53,380 bases of DNA from Fen-999 sp964469455. GTDB taxonomy: Bacteria > Pseudomonadota > Gammaproteobacteria > Burkholderiales > Rhodocyclaceae. The stretch lies in the NCBI GenBank assembly GCA_964469455.1, contig CAYXZX010000006.1, forward strand, positions 1 to 53,380. The letters are read 5' to 3'. Positions 41,725 through 50,261 of the stretch are shown here, in pieces; positions within the stretch are counted from its first letter, which is position 1; every line of letters begins with the position of its first letter. Made by a program: the position numbers and the translations under genes. The notes below the pieces were generated by a model. The model worked only from the letters and a program-made list of their open reading frames with translations, did not search any database and had not been told where the DNA came from.

Positions 41725-42375
41725 ATGTTGGTCAGGCGAGTCGATGTCGATGCTGCAAAGCTCGGCGATCCCGATGCAGCGGTCTGGCGCGGCGCCAGAG
41801 GCGAAGTGGTATCCCTGGTCCAGGCGCCTGCGGCGATGCAGCCCACCAGGTACATTGCCGCCAAGTGGCAGGACAAGCCTTATGGCCAGGTGAAGACCTT
41901 GGCGGTGAAGGCGCTGCGCAATGCCGACGAGATCGCCTTTCGGCTGGAATGGCAGGACAAGACCAAGAACGAAAGGCGCATCGAGAATACCGACTTCCCC
42001 GACGCGGTGGCCATGCTGTTTCCGTTGTCGGAGCAATCGCCCTTGATCATGGGGGGCGAAGGCGCGCCGGTGAGCCTCTGGTATTGGCGCGCCGATCACC
42101 CGACCCGGGCGCGTAACGATGTCGCCAACGGCATTGGAACCTCCCGGGTGCTCGATGCGGAGTCCATCTCGGCGCAGGCGAAACATGAGGAGGGACGCTG
42201 GTCCGTCGTCCTGCGCCGCTCCTTGCAGCTGGCGAAGCCCTTGGACGGAGCCATGCAGTTCACGGCAGGCCAGGCATTCCGAACCACCTTCGCGGTATGG
42301 GATGGCGGCAATCTTGAAAGAGCGGGGATCAAGGCATTCTCGCCATCCTGGCTGGAACTTACCTTGGACGCCTGA
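41725..42375 (+). CDS. Molybdenum hydroxylase gamma subunit (heme b; EbdC/S25dC-like)
   Basis: A 216-residue protein related to the heme b subunit of DMSO-reductase type II enzymes such as ethylbenzene dehydrogenase. The expected axial heme ligands are a Met and a Lys. M109 (SPLIMGGEGAPVSLWYWRAD) and K203 (ERAGIKAFSPSWLEL) are in matching contexts. It relays electrons from the beta subunit to a periplasmic acceptor. No obvious signal peptide is present, so export would rely on the alpha subunit's Tat signal. A TAGGAG ribosome site precedes ATG 41725, and promoter module 1 lies upstream. Gene order gamma, beta, alpha is the reverse of ebdABC. Confidence 0.88.
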   Translation: MLVRRVDVDAAKLGDPDAAVWRGARGEVVSLVQAPAAMQPTRYIAAKWQDKPYGQVKTLAVKALRNADEIAFRLEWQDKTKNERRIENTDFPDAVAMLFPLSEQSPLIMGGEGAPVSLWYWRADHPTRARNDVANGIGTSRVLDAESISAQAKHEEGRWSVVLRRSLQLAKPLDGAMQFTAGQAFRTTFAVWDGGNLERAGIKAFSPSWLELTLDA

Positions 42376-42395
42376 GCAGGCGCGGGCAAATAAAC

Positions 42396-43466
42396 ATGAA
42401 CGAAAAAGACATTGTCGGCAGGGAGATCGAAGGTGCTCTGCACAAGCCACGCCGCCAATTGGCGATGGTGTTCGACCTCAACAAGTGCCTTGGCTGCCAC
42501 ACCTGCGCGATTTCATGCAAGCGTCAATGGACGCGGGAAGAGGGCATGGAGCAGCAGTGGTGGGCCGTGGTGAATACCCAGCCCGGACTGGGCACGCCCA
42601 AGAACTGGGAAAATCTCGGCGGCGGATGGGATGCCAAGAGACAGCCCCGTGCGAGCAAGATTCCGACACGCGACGAATTCGGCGATGCCTGGACGTTCAA
42701 CAAGGATGAGGTCTTTCACGGCGGCAAGGGCAAGGTCACCTACCTCAAGCCCGTCACGACCAAGGGCGAAACTCCGGACTGGGGACCGAACTGGGATGAA
42801 GACGAAGGAGGCGGTGTATATCCCAACTCGCACTTCTTCTACCTGCCGCGAATCTGCAACCACTGCACACATCCTGCCTGTCTGGAAGCCTGCCCGCGCG
42901 GCGCCATCTACAAGCGAGCCGACGACGGCATCGTGCTGATCAACGACAAGCAGTGCAAGGGCTTTAGATTTTGCATGGAGGCCTGTCCATACAAGCGCAT
43001 TTACTACAACCATGTCCGCGATGTCGGACAGAAATGCATCTTCTGTTTCCCGCGTGTCGAGAAAGGCGTCGCTCCGGCCTGCGCGCGCCAGTGTCCCGGC
43101 CGCCTGCGCTTCGTGGGCTACCTCGATGACGAAGCCGGGCCGATCCACAAACTGGTGCACCAGTGGCAAGTCGCGCTGCCGCTACATCAGGAGTACGGTA
43201 CGCAACCCAATGTCTACTACGTGCCGCCCATGTCGCCCCCCAGCGTCGACATGAACGGCAGGCCGGATCCCTCCCGGCCCCGCATTCCCCTAGATTATCT
43301 CGAGGGTCTGTTTGGACCTCGGGTCAAGGAAGTCCTGGCCCTACTCGAGACCGAGAAAGCGAAAAAAGCCAAGGGCCAGCCTTCTGAGCTCATGGACTTG
43401 CTGATTGTCTACAAGTGGCCCACCGACATCTTCCCGGATTTTGCTCGCGATCCGGCCGAGCTGTGA
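42396..43466 (+). CDS. Molybdenum hydroxylase beta subunit (four FeS clusters; EbdB/S25dB-like)
   Basis: A 356-residue ferredoxin-like electron-transfer subunit. The first Cys group is C31-x2-C34-x2-C37-x3-C41 (CLGCHTCAISC). Further groups are CNHCTHPACLEACPRGAIY, CKGFRFCMEACPYKRIYYN, and CIFC...CARQCPGR, as in the NarH/EbdB family (three 4Fe-4S and one 3Fe-4S expected). It connects the FeS cluster of the alpha subunit with the heme of gamma. No own signal peptide. Spacing of 20 bases from gamma and 11 bases to alpha. Confidence 0.95.
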   Translation: MNEKDIVGREIEGALHKPRRQLAMVFDLNKCLGCHTCAISCKRQWTREEGMEQQWWAVVNTQPGLGTPKNWENLGGGWDAKRQPRASKIPTRDEFGDAWTFNKDEVFHGGKGKVTYLKPVTTKGETPDWGPNWDEDEGGGVYPNSHFFYLPRICNHCTHPACLEACPRGAIYKRADDGIVLINDKQCKGFRFCMEACPYKRIYYNHVRDVGQKCIFCFPRVEKGVAPACARQCPGRLRFVGYLDDEAGPIHKLVHQWQVALPLHQEYGTQPNVYYVPPMSPPSVDMNGRPDPSRPRIPLDYLEGLFGPRVKEVLALLETEKAKKAKGQPSELMDLLIVYKWPTDIFPDFARDPAEL

Positions 43467-43477
43467 GGATCTGAATC

Positions 43478-46360
43478 ATGGCAGCGATGATGACGCGCAG
43501 GGTTTTTCTCCTCGGGACCGGCGGTGTTCTGGCACTGTCGCTGGTCCTGCTTAAATGCAAGAAGACTGGCGTTCCAACGGATCGCGCCGCCGTGCCCCAT
43601 CCCGAACGGGTTCCAGACGTTCGCTACCGCGGCTTCGAAGACGTCTATCGCAACCTGTGGCAATGGGACAGCGTAGCCAAGGGCACGCACTTCGTAAACT
43701 GCTGGTATCAGCGTGGCTGTAACTGGAATGTCTACGTCAAGGATGGACTGGTCTGGCGGGAAGAGCAGTCCGGTACCTATGAACAGATCGATCCGAAGAT
43801 TCCCGACTACAACCCGCGCGGTTGCCAGAAGGGTGCCTGCTACTCCGAAAGGATGTATGACGAGTCGCGATTGCGCCACCCGCTCAAGCGGGTAGGCGAA
43901 CGGGGCGCGGGACAGTGGAAGCGCGTGAGCTGGGACGAGGCCCTGAACGACATTGCCGACAAGGTGATCGACGCGATGATCAGCAGCGACGGCCCAGGCT
44001 CGGTCATCTGGGACCAGGGCACGGCGCAGACGAATGGTGGCGCCGGTGTCGCCATGATGCGTACTTCCCTGGTGCTCGACACGCCGGTACTCGATGTGAA
44101 CACGGAGATCGGCGATCATCGCCCGGGAGCGGCGGTGACCATGGGCAAGATGGTTTTTTGCAGTTCGTCCGATGATCTCTTTTACTCCGACCTGATATTC
44201 ATCTGGGGCGGCAATCCGATCTACACCCAGATTCCCAATGCCCATTTCATCACCGAGGCGCGGTACAACGGCGCCAGGGTCATCACCATTGCACCCGACT
44301 ACTCGGCATCTTCCATCCATGCCGATCAATGGGTGCCCGTGAAAGTGGCGACCGATGCGGCGCTCGGGCTGGCCATGGCCCATGTCATGATCGAGGACGG
44401 CATTTACCAGAGGAAGTTTGTTCAGGAGCAGACCGATCTTCCCTTGTTGGTGCACAGCGACAGCGGTCGATTCCTGCGCGAGTCCGACGTCAAGCCCGGT
44501 GGCGCGGATGATCGCTTCTATTTCTACGACCTTGCCGCCAAGAGCATCGAACTGGCGCCCCAGAAGACACTCGCCCTAGAGAACCGGGATCCGGCCCTGG
44601 AGGGGGAATACGAGGTGCAGGCGGCGAGCGGCAAGCTGAAGGTCACTCCGGTGTTCGCGCGGCTTCGACGGCACCTGCAGCAGTATGCGCCGGAAAGGGC
44701 CATGGCCATCTGTGGCGTGGCACCCGAGACCATTCGCGGCCTGGCGCATGATCTGGCGAAGGCGCGTGCCGCCACCTGCATCACCCAATCCAATTTCTCC
44801 AAGTTCTATCACGGCATCGAGATGGAACGGGCGCAGATCCTCTGCTTTGCCCTCGCCGGGCAGATGGGCAGGAAGGGTGCCGGCTACATGTCCTTCCCCT
44901 ATCTGTCCATCGATGCCATCGACGGGCTTGCCGCCGCAACCGGCAAGCAGCCGCCGAAGCTGGCGCTGGCGGCGCTGGGCCTCAAGATGGCGCCGGAGTT
45001 GCTGAAAGCCAAGTTCAAGGGCTACACGACGGAGATGACGACTTTCGAGCTTGGCCGGCAGGAGTATCGGCATGGCGCATTTCCTGCCTCGCTGCTGTGG
45101 CTGTACCACCAGGCGGGCATGGAAGACACCTACGGCCAGACCGAGAAGTGGGATCCGGCGATGAAGCGATCACTGGACTCCTACATGAAGGAGTCCGTGG
45201 CCAAGGGCTGGCAGATGAAGCCTTCCGACCGGCCGCGCATCTTCTTCGAGGCAGGAGGCAACATCCTGCGCCGCTTTCGCGCCTTCGACAAAGTGGCCGA
45301 CCGCCTGCTGCCGACACTCGATCTCATGGTCACCATCGACTGGCGGATGAGCAATACCGCGCTCAGCAGCGACTACGTGTTGCCCGCCGCGGCCTGGTAT
45401 GAAAAGGACGACATCACCTGGGCGACACCCTTGTCGCCATTCTCTCAGGTGATCACGCGTGCGGCCGAACCGATCGCGGAAGCCAAGCCCGACTGGGAAA
45501 TCCATTGCCTGATCCTCAAGGCGATCCAGCGGCGGGCAGGGGAACGGGGAATCAAGTCCTTCAAGGATCGTCACGGTGTGGAACGACCATTCGACGTCTA
45601 TGATGAGTTCACGTTCGGTGGCCGCTATACCGAGAGCAATGTCGTGGAGTTCCTCGATCTGCTTCTCGAACTGTCAACCAATGTCGGCGATGCCAACTGG
45701 GAAAAGATCAAGAAGAAGGGCTTCCAGCGCTTTACCGCGTTGGGGGAAAACAGTTACATGAACATTGGCAACGCCACCGACGTCAAGGAGAACGAACCCA
45801 TCACCGCCGGCTTGTGGCACACCGAAAAGAAAATGCCCTGGCCGACGCTAACCCGCCGCATGCAGTTTTGCATCGACCATCCGTTCTACGAGGAACTGGG
45901 CGAGGTGTTGCCGGTGCACAAGGATCAGCCGGACATCGGCGGTGATTATCCCCTATATCTCACCGGCGGCCACACGCGCTGGTCGATTCACTCGACGTGG
46001 CGTGATCAACGTCACATGCAGCAGCTGAATCGCGGCCAGCCGGTGATCTACATCAGCGTCGAAGATGCCGCGGCACGAGGCATCAGGGATGGCGACCAGG
46101 TACGCCTGTTCAACGATATCAGCTCGGCTGAGTTGATGGCGAAAGTGGCACCGGCCCATCGGCCGGGGCAGGTCACGGTGTATCACGCGTGGGAACCTTT
46201 CATGGCCAAGGGGCGCACCACCTACACGTCCGTGACACCGAATCCGATCAATCCGTTGCAGCTGGCGGGTGGCTACTTCCACATCCAGCCGCGTCCCGCC
46301 GAATTCGCGCCCGGTTCAACCGATCGCGCGACCAAGGTGCAAATCGAGAAAATACACTGA
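43478..46360 (+). CDS. Molybdenum hydroxylase catalytic alpha subunit (DMSO reductase type II; ethylbenzene/steroid C25 dehydrogenase-like)
   Basis: A 960-residue Mo-bisMGD protein. A Tat signal is present: T6-R7-R8-V-F-L followed by a hydrophobic stretch (LLGTGGVLALSLVLL). An FeS site near the N-terminus has H71-x3-C75, C81 and C116. The expected Asp ligand to Mo is D213 in EIGDHRPGAAV, as in EbdA (Asp223). The C-terminal domain has the MGD-binding LTGGHTRWSIHST. It should hydroxylate an unactivated carbon with water, periplasmically and without oxygen. Candidates are tertiary or benzylic carbons, as in steroid C25 dehydrogenase or ethylbenzene dehydrogenase. Substrate assignment rests on the Ltp2/DUF35 neighbourhood. 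No NarJ-type delta chaperone gene follows. Confidence 0.92.
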   Translation: MAAMMTRRVFLLGTGGVLALSLVLLKCKKTGVPTDRAAVPHPERVPDVRYRGFEDVYRNLWQWDSVAKGTHFVNCWYQRGCNWNVYVKDGLVWREEQSGTYEQIDPKIPDYNPRGCQKGACYSERMYDESRLRHPLKRVGERGAGQWKRVSWDEALNDIADKVIDAMISSDGPGSVIWDQGTAQTNGGAGVAMMRTSLVLDTPVLDVNTEIGDHRPGAAVTMGKMVFCSSSDDLFYSDLIFIWGGNPIYTQIPNAHFITEARYNGARVITIAPDYSASSIHADQWVPVKVATDAALGLAMAHVMIEDGIYQRKFVQEQTDLPLLVHSDSGRFLRESDVKPGGADDRFYFYDLAAKSIELAPQKTLALENRDPALEGEYEVQAASGKLKVTPVFARLRRHLQQYAPERAMAICGVAPETIRGLAHDLAKARAATCITQSNFSKFYHGIEMERAQILCFALAGQMGRKGAGYMSFPYLSIDAIDGLAAATGKQPPKLALAALGLKMAPELLKAKFKGYTTEMTTFELGRQEYRHGAFPASLLWLYHQAGMEDTYGQTEKWDPAMKRSLDSYMKESVAKGWQMKPSDRPRIFFEAGGNILRRFRAFDKVADRLLPTLDLMVTIDWRMSNTALSSDYVLPAAAWYEKDDITWATPLSPFSQVITRAAEPIAEAKPDWEIHCLILKAIQRRAGERGIKSFKDRHGVERPFDVYDEFTFGGRYTESNVVEFLDLLLELSTNVGDANWEKIKKKGFQRFTALGENSYMNIGNATDVKENEPITAGLWHTEKKMPWPTLTRRMQFCIDHPFYEELGEVLPVHKDQPDIGGDYPLYLTGGHTRWSIHSTWRDQRHMQQLNRGQPVIYISVEDAAARGIRDGDQVRLFNDISSAELMAKVAPAHRPGQVTVYHAWEPFMAKGRTTYTSVTPNPINPLQLAGGYFHIQPRPAEFAPGSTDRATKVQIEKIH

Positions 46361-46385
46361 GGCCGGCGGGTGGTGGGCGGAAGGG

Positions 46386-47369
46386 TCAGAGTTCGGCCAC
46401 GCTTAAAACGATCTTGCCGCGCACATGCCCCGTCTGGATCATGACGTGGGCCTGGGCCGCCTGTTCAAGCGGCAGCGTCTGCAATGGCGGTAGCGTGACG
46501 TGGCCATCCGTGATCAGGCCGGCGATCGTGGCCAGCTGGCCGCCACAGCCGATGTCGGACATTGTTGAAAAGATCCGGCGCACCCGGTGCGCCGCGGCTG
46601 CCGCGAAGCTCGCTTCAATGTCCCCGTCATCGGTCAGCGTCGGGATACTGACGTAAGCGCCATCCGGGCGCACCATGTCGAGGCCATCGGGTAACGTACT
46701 GGCGCCCACGGCGTCCACGAGCAAGTCGAGACCGCCCGGCGCCCAAGCCTTGATCGCTTCCTTGATGTCTTCTCGCCGGTAGTCGATCACCCTCGCCGCA
46801 CCCAGCGTGCTTACATAGTCGACGTTGGCGGTGCTGCATGTGGCGGATACGGCGGCGCCAGCCCAGCGGGCGAATTGCACGGCGAAACTGCCCAGGCCGC
46901 CCGAGCCGCCATGAATCATGATCCTTTGGCCAGCCTCGAGCCCACCACGATCGAACAGCGCCTGCCAACCCGTCAATGCCGCCACGGGAATCGATGCTGC
47001 CGCGGCGAAACTCATGGAATCAGGAATCGAAGCAACGCGGTCGGCGTCGGCCACCATGAACTCAGCGTAGCTGCCCCAGGCTCCCTGACCGTGATTGCCA
47101 GGGGTGAAAACGCGGTCGCCCGGCCGCAGGTTCTCGACCCCTGGTCCCAATCGCTCGACGATCCCCGCCGCGTCGAAGCCGATGATGTAGGGAAATCGAT
47201 AGGGCGCATAAATCGCGAGCATGCCTTCCCGGTCTTTCCAGTCAGCAGGATTGACGCCCGCGCAGGCAACCCGGACCAACACCTGTCCAGGACCCGGCTC
47301 TGGAGTTGGCGCTTCGGCCAGTTGCAGAACTTCCGGGCCACCGGTTCTTTCGATGATCATCGCGCGCAT
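46386..47369 (-). CDS. Zinc-independent quinone oxidoreductase-like MDR dehydrogenase
   Basis: A 327-residue MDR protein starting MRAMIIERTGGPEVLQL. It has the GroES-like N-domain (GVNPADWKDREGML), and an NAD(P) motif (IHGGSGGLGSFAVQFA) in the second half; the Zn-binding Cys and His of alcohol dehydrogenases are missing, as in quinone oxidoreductase/enoyl reductase members. ATG 47369 has GGAG 9 bases upstream; an earlier in-frame ATG is inside the neighbour spacer and less likely. It probably reduces or oxidises an enone or quinone intermediate. It is in line with the SDR genes upstream and converges with the alpha subunit. Confidence 0.88.
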   Translation of the reverse strand: MRAMIIERTGGPEVLQLAEAPTPEPGPGQVLVRVACAGVNPADWKDREGMLAIYAPYRFPYIIGFDAAGIVERLGPGVENLRPGDRVFTPGNHGQGAWGSYAEFMVADADRVASIPDSMSFAAAASIPVAALTGWQALFDRGGLEAGQRIMIHGGSGGLGSFAVQFARWAGAAVSATCSTANVDYVSTLGAARVIDYRREDIKEAIKAWAPGGLDLLVDAVGASTLPDGLDMVRPDGAYVSIPTLTDDGDIEASFAAAAAHRVRRIFSTMSDIGCGGQLATIAGLITDGHVTLPPLQTLPLEQAAQAHVMIQTGHVRGKIVLSVAEL

Positions 47370-47382
47370 GGCTAGGCTCCAT

Positions 47383-48213
47383 TCATTCTGGTAGAAAGAC
47401 CTCGGGCGGGCGCCGGGCGAGAATGCCGTCACACCGCTGGCGGAAGGCGTGATCGAGGCTTTCCGGGTAGGGCAGAATCCAGAAAAGGCCGGCTTCGATG
47501 CCGGCGAAAGTGTGTTCGGCCGATTGGTCCGGCGTGATGCCCCTCGCGCCGTTCACCTGCTCCCGGATGAACTCGACGAACTGGCGGACGGCCGAGTTTC
47601 CGCCCCCGTCGCCGAACGGTGCATCGAAGATGCCGCTACGTACCGGGCCGGGATCGAGCACCGATACGCCGATCGGCGCCCGGATCATCTTCAGTTCGCC
47701 GTACAAGGATTCCGACATACTGACGACTGCCGCCTTGCTGGCGTTGTAAGGCGCAAGCATCGGGCTGCACAGGAAACCGCCGAGCGATGCGGTGTTGACG
47801 ATGTGGGCCGGGGTTCCGTCCTTCAGCAAACGGGGCATGAAGGCGCGCAAGCCGTGGTGCACGCCCATCACATTGACCATGAAGCAGCGCTGGAAGTGTT
47901 CCGGCGTTATCTCCCAGCTCACGCCGGCGCGCAGCACACCTGCATTGTTGAACAGCAGGTCGACACGGCCAAAGCGGCGCCATGCCTGCTCGGCCAGATG
48001 CTCCAGGGCGGCCAGGTCGGTGACATCGGTGGGTACCGTGACGACTTCGGTAGCGACGGTGCGGGCGACAGCATCGAGCAGGCCGGTGTCGAGATCGGCC
48101 AGCACCAGGTTCATCCCCATCGACGCGGCCTTGCGTGCCAGTCCTCCGCCAATACCGCCGGTCGCGCCGGTGATCACGGCGGTGCCACCCTTGAACCGCA
48201 AGTTTGTCGTCAT
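47383..48213 (-). CDS. Short-chain dehydrogenase/reductase
   Basis: A 276-residue SDR with TGATGGIGGG, NNAG, the catalytic Ser in NTASLGG, and YNASK. The C-terminal part (LPYPESLDHAFRQRCDGIL) is typical of longer SDRs that act on hydrophobic alcohols, ketones or steroids. Located 13 bases before the MDR gene and 8 bases after the next SDR, so the three likely form one unit. In the side-chain context it could oxidise an alcohol produced by hydroxylation or hydration (inference). Confidence 0.9.
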   Translation of the reverse strand: MTTNLRFKGGTAVITGATGGIGGGLARKAASMGMNLVLADLDTGLLDAVARTVATEVVTVPTDVTDLAALEHLAEQAWRRFGRVDLLFNNAGVLRAGVSWEITPEHFQRCFMVNVMGVHHGLRAFMPRLLKDGTPAHIVNTASLGGFLCSPMLAPYNASKAAVVSMSESLYGELKMIRAPIGVSVLDPGPVRSGIFDAPFGDGGGNSAVRQFVEFIREQVNGARGITPDQSAEHTFAGIEAGLFWILPYPESLDHAFRQRCDGILARRPPEVFLPE

Positions 48214-48221
48214 CGCTGCTC

Positions 48222-49091
48222 CTATTCACCGGTCGTGGAAATCCCCGCGTACGCATACTCAGGAATCGTGGGTGGCGGCAACCGCGTCCTGCCGTCAAGC
48301 GAATGGACCGGCAGATCGTGCGCGAGTGGAAAGTGCAGGCTGTAGGTGACGAGGCCGGTGCGCTGTGCCGCCGGCAGATGGCACAACGCCAGCGTCGTCT
48401 CGGCCAGGTACTCGACCCGCTCGGTCGGGTAGTCGGCAGGGGTGAAGCGATCGGCCCCCGGGGTGCTGATCGCCGTGCTCGGTGCCACAGAGTTCACCGC
48501 GATGTTGTCGTCCAGAAGCTCGGCGGCGAGCCCCTGCGTGAAGCGATTCACGGCGGCCTTGACGGCCGCGTAGACGGTGGCGCCACCATGACGGGCGAAG
48601 AGATCGTAAGGCCTCTCCGGAGGCAAGGCGGTGCAGGAACCGAGCATCACTATCCAGCCACCACCACGCCGCTTCATTGCCGGCACGGCTTGCTGGATCA
48701 AGGCGAAAGGCGCGCGCAGGTAGTGATCGAAAGTCGCGTCGAACATCGCCATCGGCATATTCGCCACCGGCGCGTAATCGGCGATGCCGGCGTTGTTGAC
48801 CAGGATGTCCAGTCCGCCACATGCCTCCACGGCGCGAGCGATGACACCATCGCGTTCGACGGGGTTCTCGAGGTCCGCCGCGAGCGCGATGGCCCGGCCG
48901 CCGTCCGCCTCGATCAAGGCGACGGTTTCGGCAAGGGTGCCCGCGAATTGGCCCGCGCGGTCAAGGCTGCGGGCAGTGACCACCACCGTCGCTCCCGCCG
49001 AAGCCAGCCGCCGGGCGATGGCGCGGCCGATACCCCGGCTGGCGCCAGTGACCAGTGCCACCTTGTCTTCGAGCAATTTCACGAGTTGCAT
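48222..49091 (-). CDS. Short-chain dehydrogenase/reductase with C-terminal extension
   Basis: A 289-residue SDR: TGASRGIGRAIA, NNAGIADYAPVA, the catalytic Ser in MLGSCTAL, and YAAVK. After the fold there is an extra tail of about 30 residues (HSLDGRTRLPPPTIPEYAYAG). The active centre is complete. It neighbours a Dabb-like gene by 4 bases and the first SDR by 8 bases. Stereochemistry and substrate cannot be read from the sequence. Confidence 0.9.
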   Translation of the reverse strand: MQLVKLLEDKVALVTGASRGIGRAIARRLASAGATVVVTARSLDRAGQFAGTLAETVALIEADGGRAIALAADLENPVERDGVIARAVEACGGLDILVNNAGIADYAPVANMPMAMFDATFDHYLRAPFALIQQAVPAMKRRGGGWIVMLGSCTALPPERPYDLFARHGGATVYAAVKAAVNRFTQGLAAELLDDNIAVNSVAPSTAISTPGADRFTPADYPTERVEYLAETTLALCHLPAAQRTGLVTYSLHFPLAHDLPVHSLDGRTRLPPPTIPEYAYAGISTTGE

Positions 49092-49095
49092 CTCC

Positions 49096-50154
49096 TTATT
49101 GTGGAACCAGATTTCCCTCGGCGCCGAGAATCCCCGAATTCATCGGGCAATAGGCATGGCACATCCGCTCATCGATCATCTGCCGGCCGGACTCTGGGTC
49201 GAAACAGCCATCGAGATACGCCCAGTGGTAAGGGTGGGCCATGTAGGCGCCGTTGAGACCTGCCAGGTCTGAATACTCCTGTTCCCAGACGTAGCTCCAA
49301 CCAGGGCTGGTTGCCCCCGTTGCCGCCGAGGCACGACTCAGGCGCCAGTTGAGAATCTCCGGAATGTACTCGGGCATGGCCAGCAGGTCTTGTTCGAAGC
49401 GACGTCTGCGTTGGCCGATGACGCCGGGCACGAGGCGGAACAGCGCGGTCCGCTTGATGCCTGTGCTCAAGCCCGGCTGCCGGCTGCCGGCTCCGACGGT
49501 TTCCAGGGCGATCGGCTCGAAGTCAAGGAGCAGACGATCGAACAGCGGCGTCAGACGTTGTGTCCAAAGCGGCGAGGCTTTCGCCGCTACCGCGGCCGCG
49601 GCACCGTCGTAGCGGATGTCCCAGGTGTAATGGCCTGCACCGAATTGAACGTCGATGTTGTTACCCAGATGCGCATGCCTAACTCCAGGCAGTTCGCGGG
49701 TTGTCATCAGCGCTGCTTCCAGAGCATCCCGGTCGGCACACCCGACTGTGGCACGCAGATGCAGTTGTGCCGTTTCGCGCCAGCCTTGTGGTTCGGCCAG
49801 GAACGAAGCGACGGAGGTCGGTTCGGGCAAGGGCGTGCGATCGAAACCGTCGGGGCGGACAAACTCGCGGCGCCGCTCCCTGCAGAAGTCGTCAACTTCG
49901 CGCCAAAAGGCCGCGACGGATGGGTCCTGGACAGCCATGCCGCGCGCCTTCCAGAAGGCGCCGACATCGTCGAGTTGCCAGTGCATCCAGAAGGTGCAAG
50001 GTTCGCCCACCAAAGTCAGTGGTGGCGACACGCCGCTGTCCTGCAAGATCAGGCCGCGCGCGTGAGCATTGGCAAGATACTGGCGCTCCAGCAGAGCGCG
50101 CAGCCTCAGCAGATCCGCTGCTGAAACCGCAATTCGATCCTGCACGATGATCAT
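49096..50154 (-). CDS. Probable tandem stress-responsive A/B barrel (Dabb-like) protein
   Basis: A 352-residue protein I can only place by fold. The C-terminal third (TALFRLVPGVIGQRRRRFEQD ... PEYIPEILNWRLSRA ... GWSYVWEQEYSDLAGLNGAYMAHPYHWAY) follows the Dabb pattern of a beta strand, a helix, and a DLxxLxxYxxHPxH-type ending. The central part (ALMTTRELPGVRHAHLGNNIDVQFGAGHYTWDIRYD) looks like another copy. Dabb and EthD proteins bind hydrophobic ligands or assist decarboxylation and cyclisation. It is the first gene of the leftward unit and divergent from the MaoC-DUF35 operon, with which it shares the intergenic operator region. Confidence 0.65.
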   Translation of the reverse strand: MIIVQDRIAVSAADLLRLRALLERQYLANAHARGLILQDSGVSPPLTLVGEPCTFWMHWQLDDVGAFWKARGMAVQDPSVAAFWREVDDFCRERRREFVRPDGFDRTPLPEPTSVASFLAEPQGWRETAQLHLRATVGCADRDALEAALMTTRELPGVRHAHLGNNIDVQFGAGHYTWDIRYDGAAAAVAAKASPLWTQRLTPLFDRLLLDFEPIALETVGAGSRQPGLSTGIKRTALFRLVPGVIGQRRRRFEQDLLAMPEYIPEILNWRLSRASAATGATSPGWSYVWEQEYSDLAGLNGAYMAHPYHWAYLDGCFDPESGRQMIDERMCHAYCPMNSGILGAEGNLVPQ

Positions 50155-50190
50155 TTCACCCCCTGCTCCGTATCGAGTGCTGAAAAAGAG

Positions 50191-50250
50191 CTTGCAAATT
50201 GTGAACGGCGCAAGAATAATATCAAAAAAATAACGATCGTTCGGTATGTG
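50191..50250 (+). promoter_or_regulatory. Promoter-operator module 2 (AACGATCGTT), for the MaoC-DUF35 operon
   Basis: TTGCAA (50192-50197), a 17-base spacer and AATAAT (50215-50220), then AACGATCGTT at 50232-50241 and TCGGTATGTG to 50250. The block CTTGCAAATT, 12 bases, AGAATAATAT, 7 or 9 bases, and AACGATCGTT plus CGGTATGTGT is shared with module 1 at 41572-41630. The palindrome is only about 20 bases upstream of the start codon, inside the transcript start area. The same regulator should control both operons (inference). Confidence 0.7.
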
Positions 50251-50261
50251 TTAGGAGTTCG

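Noticed and set aside
42119..42709. A 196-codon frame crossing the gamma/beta gene junction
   Set aside because: Out of frame with both subunits, which are well supported by heme and FeS ligands.
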